Positions 12,152 through 21,417 of a stretch of DNA of 64,000 bases are shown here, piece by piece. Under the pieces are notes generated by a model. That model saw only the letters and a list, made by a program, of their open reading frames with translations, searched no databases and had not been told where the DNA came from. Position numbers and translations under genes: made by a program. Each line of letters opens with the position of its first letter. Within the stretch, counting starts at the first letter, position 1. The stretch lies in NCBI RefSeq assembly GCF_014650755.1, contig NZ_BMVO01000002.1:310001-374000 (forward strand), read 5' to 3'. Source of the DNA: Streptomyces chryseus. Its GTDB lineage: Bacteria; Actinomycetota; Actinomycetes; Streptomycetales; Streptomycetaceae.

Positions 12152-13522
12152 GTGGAGCCAGACCTGTTCACCGCAGCCGCCGAAGAGCGTCAGCTCAAGG
12201 ATCCGTCCAGCAGCCCCCTCGCCGTACGGATGCGTCCGCGCACCCTCGACGAGGTCGTCGGCCAGCAGCACCTGCTGAAGCCGGGGGCGCCGCTGCGCCG
12301 GCTCGTCGGTGAGGGCAGCGGGGGCCCAGCCGGACCCTCCTCGGTGATCCTCTGGGGCCCGCCCGGCACCGGTAAGACCACGCTGGCGTACGTCGTGAGC
12401 CTGGCCACCCAGAAGCGCTTCGTCGAGCTCTCCGCTATCACCGCCGGCGTGAAGGAAGTACGCGCCGTCATCGACGGGGCCCGCCGCGCCTCCGGCGGCT
12501 TCGGCAAGGAGACCGTCCTCTTCCTCGACGAGATCCACCGCTTCAGCAAGGCCCAGCAGGACTCACTGCTGCCCGCCGTCGAGAACCGCTGGGTCACGCT
12601 CATCGCGGCGACCACCGAGAACCCGTACTTCTCGGTCATCTCCCCGCTGCTCTCCCGCTCCCTCCTGCTGACGCTGGAACCGCTGACCGACGACGACCTG
12701 CGGGCCCTGGTGCGCCGGGCGCTCACCGAGGAGCGCGGTCTGGGCGGAGCGGTCACACTCGCCAACGACGCCGAGGCGCACCTGCTGCGGATCGCGGGCG
12801 GCGACGCCCGGCGCGTGCTCACCGCGCTCGAAGCGGCCGCCGGAGCGGCCATCGCCAAGGGCGAGGAGGAGATCACCCTCGAAACGGTCGAGGAGACGGT
12901 CGACCGGGCGGCGGTGAAGTACGACCGCGACGGCGACCAGCACTACGACGTGGCGAGCGCCCTCATCAAGTCCATCCGCGGCTCCGACGTCGACGCCGCC
13001 CTGCACTACCTGGCGCGCATGATCGAGGCGGGGGAGGACCCCCGGTTCATCGCGCGGCGGCTGATGATCTCGGCGAGCGAGGACATCGGCCTCGCCGACC
13101 CGACCGCCCTGCCGACGGCCGTGGCCGCCGCCCAGGCCGTGGCCATGATCGGCTTTCCGGAGGCGGCCCTCACCCTCAGCCACGCCACCATCGCGCTGGC
13201 TCTCGCGCCCAAGTCCAACGCCGCGACGAACGCGATCTTTGCCGCCCAGGCCGACGTACGGAAGGGACTGGCGGGCCCGGTCCCCGCGCACCTGCGCGAC
13301 GGGCACTACCAGGGCGCGGCCAAGCTCGGCCACGCGCAGGGCTACGTCTATCCGCACGACGTACCCGGCGCGATCGCCGCCCAGCAGTACGCACCGGACG
13401 CCGTACAGGGCCGCCACTACTACGAGCCCACGCGTTACGGTGCGGAAGCCCGGTACGCCGACGTCGTCGAGAAGGTGCGCGGCCGGCTGCGCGGCGACGG
13501 TCAGGCCGAAACCCGCCCCTGA
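12152..13522 (+). CDS. rarA: RarA/MgsA replication-associated AAA+ ATPase
   Basis: Clamp-loader-like ATPase (456 aa) that acts at stalled replication forks and on single-stranded DNA ends, homologous to E. coli RarA and eukaryotic Mgs1/WRNIP1. Walker A is GPPGTGKT at residues 69-76 and Walker B with the following His is LFLDEIHRF at about 128-136. [11 protein letters not shown] and the C-terminal oligomerisation region ([19 protein letters not shown]) are typical. It starts at GTG 12152 with no Shine-Dalgarno, fitting a leaderless message from the damage-type promoter immediately upstream. The sequence therefore suggests induction by DNA damage. Confidence 0.94.
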   Translation: MEPDLFTAAAEERQLKDPSSSPLAVRMRPRTLDEVVGQQHLLKPGAPLRRLVGEGSGGPAGPSSVILWGPPGTGKTTLAYVVSLATQKRFVELSAITAGVKEVRAVIDGARRASGGFGKETVLFLDEIHRFSKAQQDSLLPAVENRWVTLIAATTENPYFSVISPLLSRSLLLTLEPLTDDDLRALVRRALTEERGLGGAVTLANDAEAHLLRIAGGDARRVLTALEAAAGAAIAKGEEEITLETVEETVDRAAVKYDRDGDQHYDVASALIKSIRGSDVDAALHYLARMIEAGEDPRFIARRLMISASEDIGLADPTALPTAVAAAQAVAMIGFPEAALTLSHATIALALAPKSNAATNAIFAAQADVRKGLAGPVPAHLRDGHYQGAAKLGHAQGYVYPHDVPGAIAAQQYAPDAVQGRHYYEPTRYGAEARYADVVEKVRGRLRGDGQAETRP

Positions 13523-13547
13523 CCCAGCGCCGGCCCGCCCGCCGGGT

Positions 13548-14363
13548 TCAGTGCGCGGCCGCCTCGAACAGCTGGTGCATGGCCCGGCGCAGCCCGACGA
13601 TGTCCCGCACCGGCTCGCGGAAGTCGAACCGCGCGTCGAAGACCCGCCCCCGCTCACCGCCGCTGAAGCGCACCCGCAGCCCGAACCGGTCCAGCCCCAC
13701 GGGCACCGCGGCGGTGTCGGCGGCCCTTTCGCCGACCAGACCGCACAGCTGCCGCACCTGGTCGCCGTGCGCCGCGTGCAGATGCTGGAGCAGCTCCGCC
13801 TCGTGCTCGACGAGCGGATCGGCGGCCGCCGCCGCGAACGACTCGGGCTCGACCATGCCGGTGCCCCACAGATCGTCCACCCGCGCCTCCCCGACCTCCA
13901 GCCGCAGCAGCATGCGCCCCGGCTCCGCGACCCCGCGTACGCAGGTCAGCCAGCCGGAGACCCAGGCGCGGCCCCGGATACGGTTGGGCACGGACACCGG
14001 GGCGACGTCCGTGATCTCCAGCACCGCCGGGAGCTCGTCGTCCTGGGCGTGGGTGGCGGCCCGTACGACCGGTGAGTCGGCGGGGAAGACCAGCAGCACC
14101 TCGCCGTCGGGCCCCACGCTCCGCTCCTCGGGAACCAGCTGCTCGGGGAGGGCCGCGACGGGACGGGGGAGAAGCACTACCGCGGAGCAGGTACTCTGTA
14201 CGAGAGTTCGTGTGCGCTCGGCTGCTGACGGCATCCGCGCGATTTCAAGTCCGCTGGGACGCGGCTGACCACGATCTGATCGGACCTCCGTCGCGTCGAC
14301 ACTTTTGATGTCGGCCTTCTTTGTGTTGTCCGTGACGTGACTGGTGTTCCCCGGACGAGACAT
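13548..14363 (-). CDS. DUF2470 domain protein, iron-box controlled
   Basis: A soluble 271-aa protein with a C-terminal DUF2470 domain (about residues 185-265, including MVEPESFAAAAADPLVEHEAELLQHLH in part and VPVGLDRFGLRV). DUF2470 is found fused to split-barrel flavin or heme-binding domains such as the heme-degrading HugZ group; the middle part here is compatible with such a barrel. ATG 14363 is chosen because AAGGAG lies six bases before it; M44 (MPSAAERTRT, 14234) is where family similarity appears to start, so the first 43 residues may be an extension. A 19-bp iron box abuts the ribosome site, pointing to a role in iron or heme handling. Confidence 0.75.
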   Translation of the reverse strand: MSRPGNTSHVTDNTKKADIKSVDATEVRSDRGQPRPSGLEIARMPSAAERTRTLVQSTCSAVVLLPRPVAALPEQLVPEERSVGPDGEVLLVFPADSPVVRAATHAQDDELPAVLEITDVAPVSVPNRIRGRAWVSGWLTCVRGVAEPGRMLLRLEVGEARVDDLWGTGMVEPESFAAAAADPLVEHEAELLQHLHAAHGDQVRQLCGLVGERAADTAAVPVGLDRFGLRVRFSGGERGRVFDARFDFREPVRDIVGLRRAMHQLFEAAAH

Positions 14364-14377
14364 GCGATCTCCTTGAG

Positions 14378-14396
14378 TAAGGTGAGCCTAACCTAA
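14378..14396 (-). promoter_or_regulatory. Iron box (DmdR1/IdeR/DtxR-type operator)
   Basis: Read on the minus strand the site is TTAGGTTAGGCTCACCTTA, identical at 18 of 19 positions to the streptomycete iron-box consensus TTAGGTTAGGCTCACCTAA. It ends three bases before the AAGGAG of the DUF2470 gene and also lies 24 bp before the rpsD start on the other strand, so a bound repressor could affect both. Confidence 0.82.
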
Positions 14397-14419
14397 CCTA
14401 CAACGGAGGTCTGGAGAAC

Positions 14420-15034
14420 GTGCCTAACCAGTCGCGTCCCAAGGTCAAGAAGTCCCGTGCGCTCGGTATCGCGCTGACGCCGAAGGCTGTCAAGTACTTC
14501 GAGGCCCGCCCCTACCCGCCGGGCGAGCACGGCCGTGGGCGCAAGCAGAACTCGGACTACAAGGTCCGTCTGCTCGAGAAGCAGCGTCTGCGCGCGCAGT
14601 ACGACATCAGCGAGAAGCAGATGGCCCGCGCCTACGACCGCGCCAAGAAGGCCGAAGGCAAGACCGGCGAGGCCCTGGTCATCGAGCTCGAGCGCCGCCT
14701 CGACGCCCTGATCCTGCGTTCGGGCATCGCCCGCACGATCTACCAGGCCCGTCAGATGGTCGTCCACGGCCACATCGAGGTCAACGGTGGCAAGGTCGAC
14801 AAGCCGTCGTTCCGCGTCCGTCCCGACGACGTCGTGATGGTCCGCGAGCGCAGCCGCGAGAAGCACCCCTTCCAGGTTGCCCGCGAGGGTGGCTACGACA
14901 CCGAGGGTGAGACGCCGCGCTACCTCCAGGTGAACCTGAAGGCCCTGGCCTTCCGCCTGGACCGCGACCCGAACCGCAAGGAAATCCCGGTCATCTGCGA
15001 CGAGCAGCTCGTCGTCGAGTACTACGCCCGCTGA
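14420..15034 (+). CDS. rpsD: Ribosomal protein S4
   Basis: Primary rRNA-binding protein of the 30S subunit (204 aa). Start GTG 14420 follows CGGAGG. The S4 RNA-binding domain is near residues 94-155 (LERRLDALILRSGIARTIYQ in part, VHGHIEVNGGKVDKPSFRV). The N-terminal region has no zinc-binding cysteines. As in other Streptomyces, rpsD stands alone here rather than in an alpha operon. A hairpin 33 nt past the stop can end its transcript. Confidence 0.97.
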   Translation: MPNQSRPKVKKSRALGIALTPKAVKYFEARPYPPGEHGRGRKQNSDYKVRLLEKQRLRAQYDISEKQMARAYDRAKKAEGKTGEALVIELERRLDALILRSGIARTIYQARQMVVHGHIEVNGGKVDKPSFRVRPDDVVMVRERSREKHPFQVAREGGYDTEGETPRYLQVNLKALAFRLDRDPNRKEIPVICDEQLVVEYYAR

Positions 15035-15064
15035 TCCAGCGGCCGCAGTAGTCGGGCACGTGCC

Positions 15065-17260
15065 TCAGCCCGTCGTCTCCCCGTTCCGCACGGAACGGGA
15101 GGCGGCGGGCTCGCGCGTGTGCGGGGCGGCGCCGCGCGCCGTCGTGGTCGCCGCGCGCGGCCGGGGCGGGACGGGTGCCGGGCGGGGAGGCCCTTCGAGA
15201 GCCCTGACCACCGCCGCGTCCAGGGACAGCGAGGCGCCCTCGCACCGGAACGCCTCGTACCGGCCGTCACCGAGGCGCTCGCGTGCCTTGCGCTCGCAGA
15301 GCGCGTGCGGCGCGTTGTAGTACGCCGAACCGAACAGCGGCAGGCCCACCGACGGCCAGATCCGTTCGGCCGCCCCCTGGAGCACGGCCGCCTCCGCCGG
15401 ATCGCCGGCGTCCAGGGTGACCAACGCCAGCAGCTCCAGGGCCAGTACCACGCCGAGCAGGTCGTGGAACGCGTGGTCGATCGCCAGGCACTCCAGCAGC
15501 AGGTCGCGCGACCGGTCCAGCCGGCCGTCCGTGTGCGCGGCGTAGGCCAGGACGTACAGCGCGTACGCGAGAGCCCAGCGCTCCCCGTGGTCCTCGCAGA
15601 CCTCGGTGACCTCCTCGCAGATCGCCACGGCCTGGGCCAGGTCGCCACGGAAGGCAACGGCCATCGCCAGTTCGATCCGCGCCATCAGCACATTGCTGTT
15701 CAGCTCGCCGATCTCCTCGTACCGCGTCAGCGCCTCACGCAGCAGCTCCTCGGCACGCGCCATGTCGTCGGAGACCAGCGCCAGGCAGCCCGAGCGGTGC
15801 ACGGCGTACGCCGCCGCCGACGCGTTCGCGCTCAGCTCCGCGCCGTCGCGGCACTCCTGCAGGGCGGCGAGCGCCCCGATGGCGTCGCCCTGGAGCACGG
15901 CCACGTAACCGAGCACCCACAGCGCCTTCAGCCGGTGCGCCTCGTGCTCGCCCTCCGGCTCCAGCGCGTGGTCCAGCCAGTGCCGGCCCTCCGCCAGCCG
16001 CCCGCAGCCGACCCAGTAGAACCACAGGGTGCCCGCCAGGTACTGGCCCAGGTGCACGTCCTGGGGATGCTCGAGCGAGTACTCCATCGCCCGGCGCAGA
16101 TTGGGCAGTTCACTGTCGACGCGCGCGGCGACATCGGCCTGCCGGGGGCTGAACCAGTCCAGCTCGCACCACGTCGCGAGCCCCAGGTACCAGTCGCGGT
16201 GCCGGCGGTGCACGCGCTCCGCGTCGCCCATGGCCACCAGCCACTCGGCGCCGTACTCCCGGACGGTGTCGAGCATCCGGTACCGGACACCGGCCGCCGA
16301 GTCCTCGCGGATCAGGACGGACTGCGCGATCAGATCGGTGATCAGGTCGAGGACGCCGAGCACACTGTCGTCCAGGAGCTCCGGGCCGCCGCAGACGTAC
16401 TCGGCCGCCTCCAGGTCGAACGGCCCCGCGAACACGGACAGGCGCGCCCACAGCAACCGCTGCTCGGGCGTGCACAGTTCATGGCTCCAGCCGATCGCGG
16501 TGCGCAGGGTCTGGTGGCGGGGGAGGGAGCCCCGGGCCGATCCGGTCAGCAGCCGGAAACGGTGGTCGAGCCGGTCGAGCACCTGCTCGACGGAGAGGGC
16601 CGTCAGCCGGCCCGCCGCCAGTTCGAGCGCCAGCGGAATCCCGTCCAGGCGACGGCACAGCTCGTGCACGGCGTCGCTGTCGGCCTCCGTCAGCCGGAAC
16701 CCGGACCGCCCGGCGGCCCGGTCGGTGAAGAGCCGTACCGCCTCCGGGCCGGGCATCGGCGGCAGTGCGAAGGTCTGTTCGCCGTCGACGCACAGCGGCA
16801 GCCGCCCGGTGGCCAGCACGGTCAACCCGGGCGCCCGCCGCAGCAGCTCCCTGGTCAGCCCGGCGACGGCGTCGACGAGGTGCTCGAAGCCGTCGAGCAC
16901 GAGCAGCGTCCGGCGCCCCGCCAGATGCTCCGCCAGCACCGCGCGCGGCGGCTTGCCGGAGTGGTCGGTCAGCCCCAGCGCCTCGGCCAGCGCGTGCTCC
17001 AGCAGCCCGGGGTCCGTGAGCGCGGACAGCTCGGCGAGCCGGACGCCGTCGCAGTACCGTTCCTGCGCCTCGCACGCGGCACGCAGGGCGAAACGGGTCT
17101 TGCCGACGCCGCCGACCCCGGTCACGGTGACCAGCCGGGCCTCCTCCAGCAGGCGGCCCAGTTCCAGCAGTTCCGCGCGGCGCCCGACGAACCGGTTCAG
17201 CTCAGCCGGGAGTCCGCCGTGCGCGGGGGAGTGGGACACGGGAGGGGAAGTGCGTCGCAT
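15065..17260 (-). CDS. NB-ARC/TPR signalling ATPase (AfsR/LuxR-like core, no DNA-binding domain)
   Basis: A 731-aa STAND-type protein. After a short leader, a FVGRRAEL motif (about residue 25) opens the nucleotide-binding domain, with Walker A VTGVGGVGKTRFA, Walker B-like RTLLVLDGFEHLVD, RNBS-type VLATGRLPL and the GLPL-like GIPLALELAAGRL. The C-terminal half is TPR-like helical repeats (for example LGYVAVLQGDAIGALAAL). Such cores usually carry an HTH of the SARP or LuxR type; neither end of this protein has one, so any control of transcription must be indirect. The tail is Pro/Arg/Ala-rich. ATG 17260 was chosen as the first Met before the conserved region; it has no clear ribosome site. Confidence 0.82.
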   Translation of the reverse strand: MRRTSPPVSHSPAHGGLPAELNRFVGRRAELLELGRLLEEARLVTVTGVGGVGKTRFALRAACEAQERYCDGVRLAELSALTDPGLLEHALAEALGLTDHSGKPPRAVLAEHLAGRRTLLVLDGFEHLVDAVAGLTRELLRRAPGLTVLATGRLPLCVDGEQTFALPPMPGPEAVRLFTDRAAGRSGFRLTEADSDAVHELCRRLDGIPLALELAAGRLTALSVEQVLDRLDHRFRLLTGSARGSLPRHQTLRTAIGWSHELCTPEQRLLWARLSVFAGPFDLEAAEYVCGGPELLDDSVLGVLDLITDLIAQSVLIREDSAAGVRYRMLDTVREYGAEWLVAMGDAERVHRRHRDWYLGLATWCELDWFSPRQADVAARVDSELPNLRRAMEYSLEHPQDVHLGQYLAGTLWFYWVGCGRLAEGRHWLDHALEPEGEHEAHRLKALWVLGYVAVLQGDAIGALAALQECRDGAELSANASAAAYAVHRSGCLALVSDDMARAEELLREALTRYEEIGELNSNVLMARIELAMAVAFRGDLAQAVAICEEVTEVCEDHGERWALAYALYVLAYAAHTDGRLDRSRDLLLECLAIDHAFHDLLGVVLALELLALVTLDAGDPAEAAVLQGAAERIWPSVGLPLFGSAYYNAPHALCERKARERLGDGRYEAFRCEGASLSLDAAVVRALEGPPRPAPVPPRPRAATTTARGAAPHTREPAASRSVRNGETTG
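15067..15111 (+). terminator. Hairpin downstream of rpsD
   Basis: A stem of about 19 bp with two G-U pairs and one bulged C closes on the loop CGCACG region (CCGTTCC...GGAACGG). It overlaps the last codons of the convergent NB-ARC/TPR gene, so it is both coding and a likely rpsD terminator. Confidence 0.5.
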
Positions 17261-17405
17261 AGGACACGGAGCGTACCGATCCGTAAGCACTCCGTACAAT
17301 CGGGCCGGACGGCCCCCGCCCCCGGCCTCAATGCGGTACGGACCCGGAGCCCCGGCGCGATAGGCTCGCAGAACGACTTTTCTCAATGTCAGGGAGCGGT
17401 GCAAC

Positions 17406-17837
17406 GTGTCCGGTGGAGAGGTGGCCGGCATCCTGGTTGCCGTCTTCTGGGCGATCCTGGTCTCCTTCCTCGCCGTGGTTCTGGTGAGGCTGGCCCAGAC
17501 GCTGAGGGCGACGACCAAGCTTGTCGCGGACGTGACCGAACAGGCCGTCCCGCTGCTGGCGGACGCGTCCGCCACCGTACGGTCCGCGCAGACCCAGCTC
17601 GACCGGGTCGACGCCATCGCGACCGACGTCCAGGAAGTCACCTCGAACGCGTCCGCGCTCTCGACGACCGTCGCGTCGACCTTCGGCGGCCCGCTCGTGA
17701 AGGTCGCCGCCTTCGGGTACGGCGTCCGCCGGGCGCTCGGCCGCGACAAGGACGCTCCGGCTCAGCAGCCGTCGCGTCGCACCGTGATCGTCGGCCGGAC
17801 CGTGCCGTCCGCCCGGCGCAGGAAGCGGAAGGGCTGA
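17406..17837 (+). CDS. DUF948 single-span membrane protein
   Basis: A 143-aa protein with one N-terminal membrane span at about residues 6-28 and a helical, Val/Ala/Thr-rich segment resembling DUF948 (ADVTEQAVPLLADASATV, then QLDRVDAIATDVQEVT). The C-terminus is very basic (PSARRRKRKG). Its role is unknown. It lies seven bases before the next gene and in front of alaS, an arrangement kept in streptomycetes, so it is probably part of an alaS operon. Confidence 0.8.
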   Translation: MSGGEVAGILVAVFWAILVSFLAVVLVRLAQTLRATTKLVADVTEQAVPLLADASATVRSAQTQLDRVDAIATDVQEVTSNASALSTTVASTFGGPLVKVAAFGYGVRRALGRDKDAPAQQPSRRTVIVGRTVPSARRRKRKG

Positions 17838-17844
17838 AGCCGCA

Positions 17845-18156
17845 ATGTTCCGCCGTACGTTCTGGTTCACCGCGGGCGCTGCCGCCGGTGTGTGGGCCAC
17901 CACCAAGGTCAACCGCAAGCTCAAGCAGCTGACGCCCGAGAGCCTCGCCGCGCAGGCCGCCGACAAGGCGGTCGAAGCAGGCCACCGGCTCAAGGAGTTC
18001 GCGCTCGACGTCAAGGCCGGCATGGCGCAGCGCGAAACCGAACTCGGCGAGGCGCTCGGCCTCGAAGCGCGGAACGACCCGCAAGCCGTCGAGTACCGAC
18101 GCGTCGCCGCTCTCGACCACACCAAGCATTCGTACAACCGGAATGAGGACCACTGA
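17845..18156 (+). CDS. Small conserved actinobacterial protein (DUF6167-like)
   Basis: A 103-aa protein starting [26 protein letters not shown]: a short, weak hydrophobic segment (residues 5-19) flanked by basic residues, then an amphipathic, charged helix region ([19 protein letters not shown]). No catalytic motif is visible. The stop overlaps the first base of the alaS ATG, so translation is coupled. Function unknown; the context suggests a membrane-associated companion of the DUF948 protein. Confidence 0.75.
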   Translation: MFRRTFWFTAGAAAGVWATTKVNRKLKQLTPESLAAQAADKAVEAGHRLKEFALDVKAGMAQRETELGEALGLEARNDPQAVEYRRVAALDHTKHSYNRNEDH

Positions 18157-20825
18157 TGGAGTCGGCTGAAATCCGCCGCCGCTGGCTGCGCTTCTTCGAG
18201 GAGCGCGGACACCACGTCGTGCCTTCGGCGTCGCTCATCGCGGACGACCCGACCCTGTTGCTGGTCCCCGCGGGCATGGTGCCCTTCAAGCCGTACTTCC
18301 TCGGCGAGGTCAAGCCGCCCGCCCCGCGCGTCACCAGCGTGCAGAAGTGCGTGCGCACGCCGGACATCGAAGAGGTCGGCAAGACCACCCGCCACGGCAC
18401 CTTCTTCCAGATGTGCGGCAACTTCTCGTTCGGCGACTACTTCAAGGAAGGCGCCATCTCGTACGCCTGGGAGCTGCTCACCAGCTCCGTGGCGGACGGC
18501 GGCTTCGGGCTCGACCCCGAGCGGCTGTGGATCACGGTCTACCTCGACGACGACGAGGCCGAGCAGATCTGGCGCGACAGGATCGGCGTACCGGCCGAGC
18601 GCATCCAGCGCCTGGGCAAGAAGGACAACTTCTGGTCCATGGGTGTCCCCGGGCCCTGCGGCCCGTGCTCCGAGATCAACTACGACCGGGGCCCCGAGTT
18701 CGGCGTCGAGGGCGGCCCGGCCGTCAACGACGAGCGCTATGTGGAGATCTGGAACCTGGTCTTCATGCAGTACGAGCGCGGCGCCGGCGACGGCAAGGAG
18801 GACTTCCCGATCCTCGGCGACCTGCCGTCGAAGAACATCGACACGGGTCTCGGCCTCGAACGTCTCGCCATGATCCTGCAGGGCGTGCGGAACATGTACG
18901 AGACCGACACCCTGCGCGTCGTCATGGACAAGGCCACCGGGCTCACCGGAGTCCGCTACGGCGCCGACGCCGGCTCGGACGTCTCGCTGCGCGTCGTCGC
19001 CGACCACATCCGTACGTCGGTGATGCTCATCGGCGACGGCGTGACCCCCGGCAACGAGGGCCGCGGCTACGTGCTGCGCCGCATCATGCGCCGTGCCATC
19101 CGCAACATGCGCCTCATGGGCGCCACGGAGCCGGTCGTCGCCGAGCTCGTCGACGTGGTCGTCACGACCATGGGCGAGCAGTACCCGGAGCTGCTGACCG
19201 AGCGCAAGCGCATCGAGACGGTCGCCGTCGCCGAGGAGGCCGCGTTCCTCAAGGCCCTCAAGGGCGGCACCAACATCCTCGACACCGCCGTGACGGAGAC
19301 CAAGGCCGCCGGCGGCCAGGTCCTCTCCGGCGACAAGGCGTTCCTGCTCCACGACACCTGGGGCTTCCCGATCGACCTCACCCTCGAGATGGCCGCCGAA
19401 CAGGGCCTGTCCGTGGACGAGGACGGCTTCCGCCGCCTGATGAAGGAGCAGCGGGACCGCGCCAAGGCCGACGCCAAGGCCAAGAAGACCGGCCACGCCG
19501 ACGTCTCCGCCTACCGCGAGGTCGCGGACAACTCCGGCTCGACGGAGTTCACCGGCTACACCCACACCGAGGGCGAGTCGACCATCGTCGGCCTGCTCGT
19601 CGACGGACTGCCCTCGCCGGCCGCCACCGAGGGCGACGAGGTCGAGGTCGTCCTCGACCGCACGCCGTTCTACGCCGAGGGCGGCGGCCAGCTCGCCGAC
19701 ACCGGCCGCATCAAGCTGGACACGGGCGCCGTCATCCAGATCCGCGACGTGCAGCAGCCGGTCCCGGGCGTCTCCGTCCACAAGGGGTCGGTCCAGGTCG
19801 GCGAGGTGACCGTCGGCGCCTCCGCCTACGCCGCCATCGACCTGAAGCGCCGCCGCGCCATCGCCCGCGCCCACAGCGCCACGCACCTGACCCACCAGGC
19901 GCTGCGCGACGCGCTCGGCCCGACGGCCGCCCAGGCCGGTTCGGAAAACTCGCCGGGCCGCTTCCGCTTCGACTTCGGCTCGCCGAACGCCGTACCGGGA
20001 ACCGTGCTGACCGACGTCGAGCAGAAGATCAACGACGTGCTGGCCCGGGAACTCGACGTCCAGGCCGAGGTCATGTCGATCGACGAGGCCAAGAAGCAGG
20101 GCGCCATCGCCGAGTTCGGCGAGAAGTACGGCGAGCGCGTGCGCGTCGTGACCATCGGCGACTTCTCCAAGGAGCTGTGCGGCGGCACGCACGTCCACAA
20201 CACCGCCCAGCTGGGCCTGGTGAAGCTGCTCGGCGAGTCCTCGATCGGCTCCGGCGTACGGCGCATCGAGGCCCTGGTCGGCGTCGACGCGTACAACTTC
20301 CTGGCCCGTGAGCACACGGTCGTCGCCCAGCTCCAGGAGCTGGTCAAGGGCCGTCCGGAGGAGCTGCCGGAGAAGATCTCCGGGATGCTCGCCAAGCTCA
20401 AGGACGCCGAGAAGGAGATCGAGAAGTTCCGCGCGGAGAAGGTCCTCCAGGCCGCCGCCGGTCTCGCCGCCGGTGCCAAGGACGTGCGCGGCGTCGCGGT
20501 CGTCACCGGTCAGGTACCGGACGGTACCTCGGCCGACGACCTGCGCCGGCTCGTCCTGGACGTACGCGGCCGCATCCCGTCCGACCGCCCGGCGGTGGTG
20601 GCGCTCTTCACCACCGCCAACGGCCGCCCGCTGACCGTCATCGCCACCAACGAGGCCGCCCGCGAGCGCGGTCTCAAGGCCGGCGACCTGGTCCGTACGG
20701 CGGCCAAGACCCTCGGCGGCGGCGGTGGCGGCAAGCCGGACGTGGCCCAGGGCGGCGGCCAGAACCCGCAGGCCATCGGTGACGCCGTGGCCGCGGTCGA
20801 GCGCGCCGTGGGCGAGAGCGCCTGA
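18156..20825 (+). CDS. alaS: Alanyl-tRNA synthetase
   Basis: Class II synthetase that charges tRNA-Ala and edits mischarged Ser or Gly (889 aa). Features in order: catalytic domain from residue 1 with [16 protein letters not shown] and [24 protein letters not shown] in part; the editing domain with the HxxxH zinc site HSATHLTH and the second site CGGTHV; a coiled coil near [12 protein letters not shown]; and a Gly-rich C-Ala domain ending near residue 885. ATG overlaps the previous stop, and its own TGA overlaps the ruvX start. Confidence 0.97.
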   Translation: MESAEIRRRWLRFFEERGHHVVPSASLIADDPTLLLVPAGMVPFKPYFLGEVKPPAPRVTSVQKCVRTPDIEEVGKTTRHGTFFQMCGNFSFGDYFKEGAISYAWELLTSSVADGGFGLDPERLWITVYLDDDEAEQIWRDRIGVPAERIQRLGKKDNFWSMGVPGPCGPCSEINYDRGPEFGVEGGPAVNDERYVEIWNLVFMQYERGAGDGKEDFPILGDLPSKNIDTGLGLERLAMILQGVRNMYETDTLRVVMDKATGLTGVRYGADAGSDVSLRVVADHIRTSVMLIGDGVTPGNEGRGYVLRRIMRRAIRNMRLMGATEPVVAELVDVVVTTMGEQYPELLTERKRIETVAVAEEAAFLKALKGGTNILDTAVTETKAAGGQVLSGDKAFLLHDTWGFPIDLTLEMAAEQGLSVDEDGFRRLMKEQRDRAKADAKAKKTGHADVSAYREVADNSGSTEFTGYTHTEGESTIVGLLVDGLPSPAATEGDEVEVVLDRTPFYAEGGGQLADTGRIKLDTGAVIQIRDVQQPVPGVSVHKGSVQVGEVTVGASAYAAIDLKRRRAIARAHSATHLTHQALRDALGPTAAQAGSENSPGRFRFDFGSPNAVPGTVLTDVEQKINDVLARELDVQAEVMSIDEAKKQGAIAEFGEKYGERVRVVTIGDFSKELCGGTHVHNTAQLGLVKLLGESSIGSGVRRIEALVGVDAYNFLAREHTVVAQLQELVKGRPEELPEKISGMLAKLKDAEKEIEKFRAEKVLQAAAGLAAGAKDVRGVAVVTGQVPDGTSADDLRRLVLDVRGRIPSDRPAVVALFTTANGRPLTVIATNEAARERGLKAGDLVRTAAKTLGGGGGGKPDVAQGGGQNPQAIGDAVAAVERAVGESA

Positions 20826-21289
20826 TGCGACGCGGCCGTCGGCTCGCGATCGACGTCGGGGACGCCCGCATCGGGGTCGCCTCGTGCGACCCCGACGGGG
20901 TGCTGGCCACGCCGGTGGAGACCGTGCCGGGACGCGACGTCCCGGCCGCCCACCGGCGGCTCGGGCAGCTCGTCGAGGAGTACGAACCGATCGAGGTCGT
21001 GGTCGGCCTCCCTCGCTCCCTCAGCGGGGGCGAGGGGCCGGCGGCCGTCAAGGTCCGGGCGTTCGCCCAGGAGCTCGCTCGCGGCATCGCACCCGTCCCG
21101 GTGCGACTGGTTGACGAGAGGATGACCACAGTGACGGCCAGTCAGGGGCTGCGCGCTTCGGGCGTGAAGTCCAAGAAGGGCAGATCTGTGATCGACCAGG
21201 CGGCCGCGATCGTCATCCTTCAGAACGCCCTGGAGGCCGAACGGGTCTCCGGGAGTCCCCCGGGCGAGGGCGTCGAAGTGGTTGTCTGA
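20825..21289 (+). CDS. ruvX: RuvX/YqgF, Holliday-junction resolvase-like nuclease (16S rRNA processing)
   Basis: A 154-aa RNase H-fold protein; E. coli YqgF acts in pre-16S rRNA 5' end processing. The first acidic ligand is in RLAIDVGDARIGVA, the second in VGLPRSL, then VRLVDERMTTVTA and the last Asp in KKGRSVIDQAAAIVILQ. The ATG shares an A with the alaS stop (TGATG), so the two are coupled. The next gene, mltG, begins 128 bp later. Confidence 0.93.
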   Translation: MRRGRRLAIDVGDARIGVASCDPDGVLATPVETVPGRDVPAAHRRLGQLVEEYEPIEVVVGLPRSLSGGEGPAAVKVRAFAQELARGIAPVPVRLVDERMTTVTASQGLRASGVKSKKGRSVIDQAAAIVILQNALEAERVSGSPPGEGVEVVV

Positions 21290-21417
21290 TCGCGATACGG
21301 TAACGTTCCGCGCGATGCGGCGGTGTTCGAACAGCTGCCGCACAAAGAAGAGGCGGACCGGATGCCGTGCCCCCACGCGCGAAGCAGCCACCGCCTCGCG
21401 GCACACTATGGGGTTTC

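Noticed and set aside
17295..17300. TACAAT as a -10 box in the gap upstream of the DUF948 gene
   Set aside because: No matching -35 hexamer at 16-18 bp on either strand.
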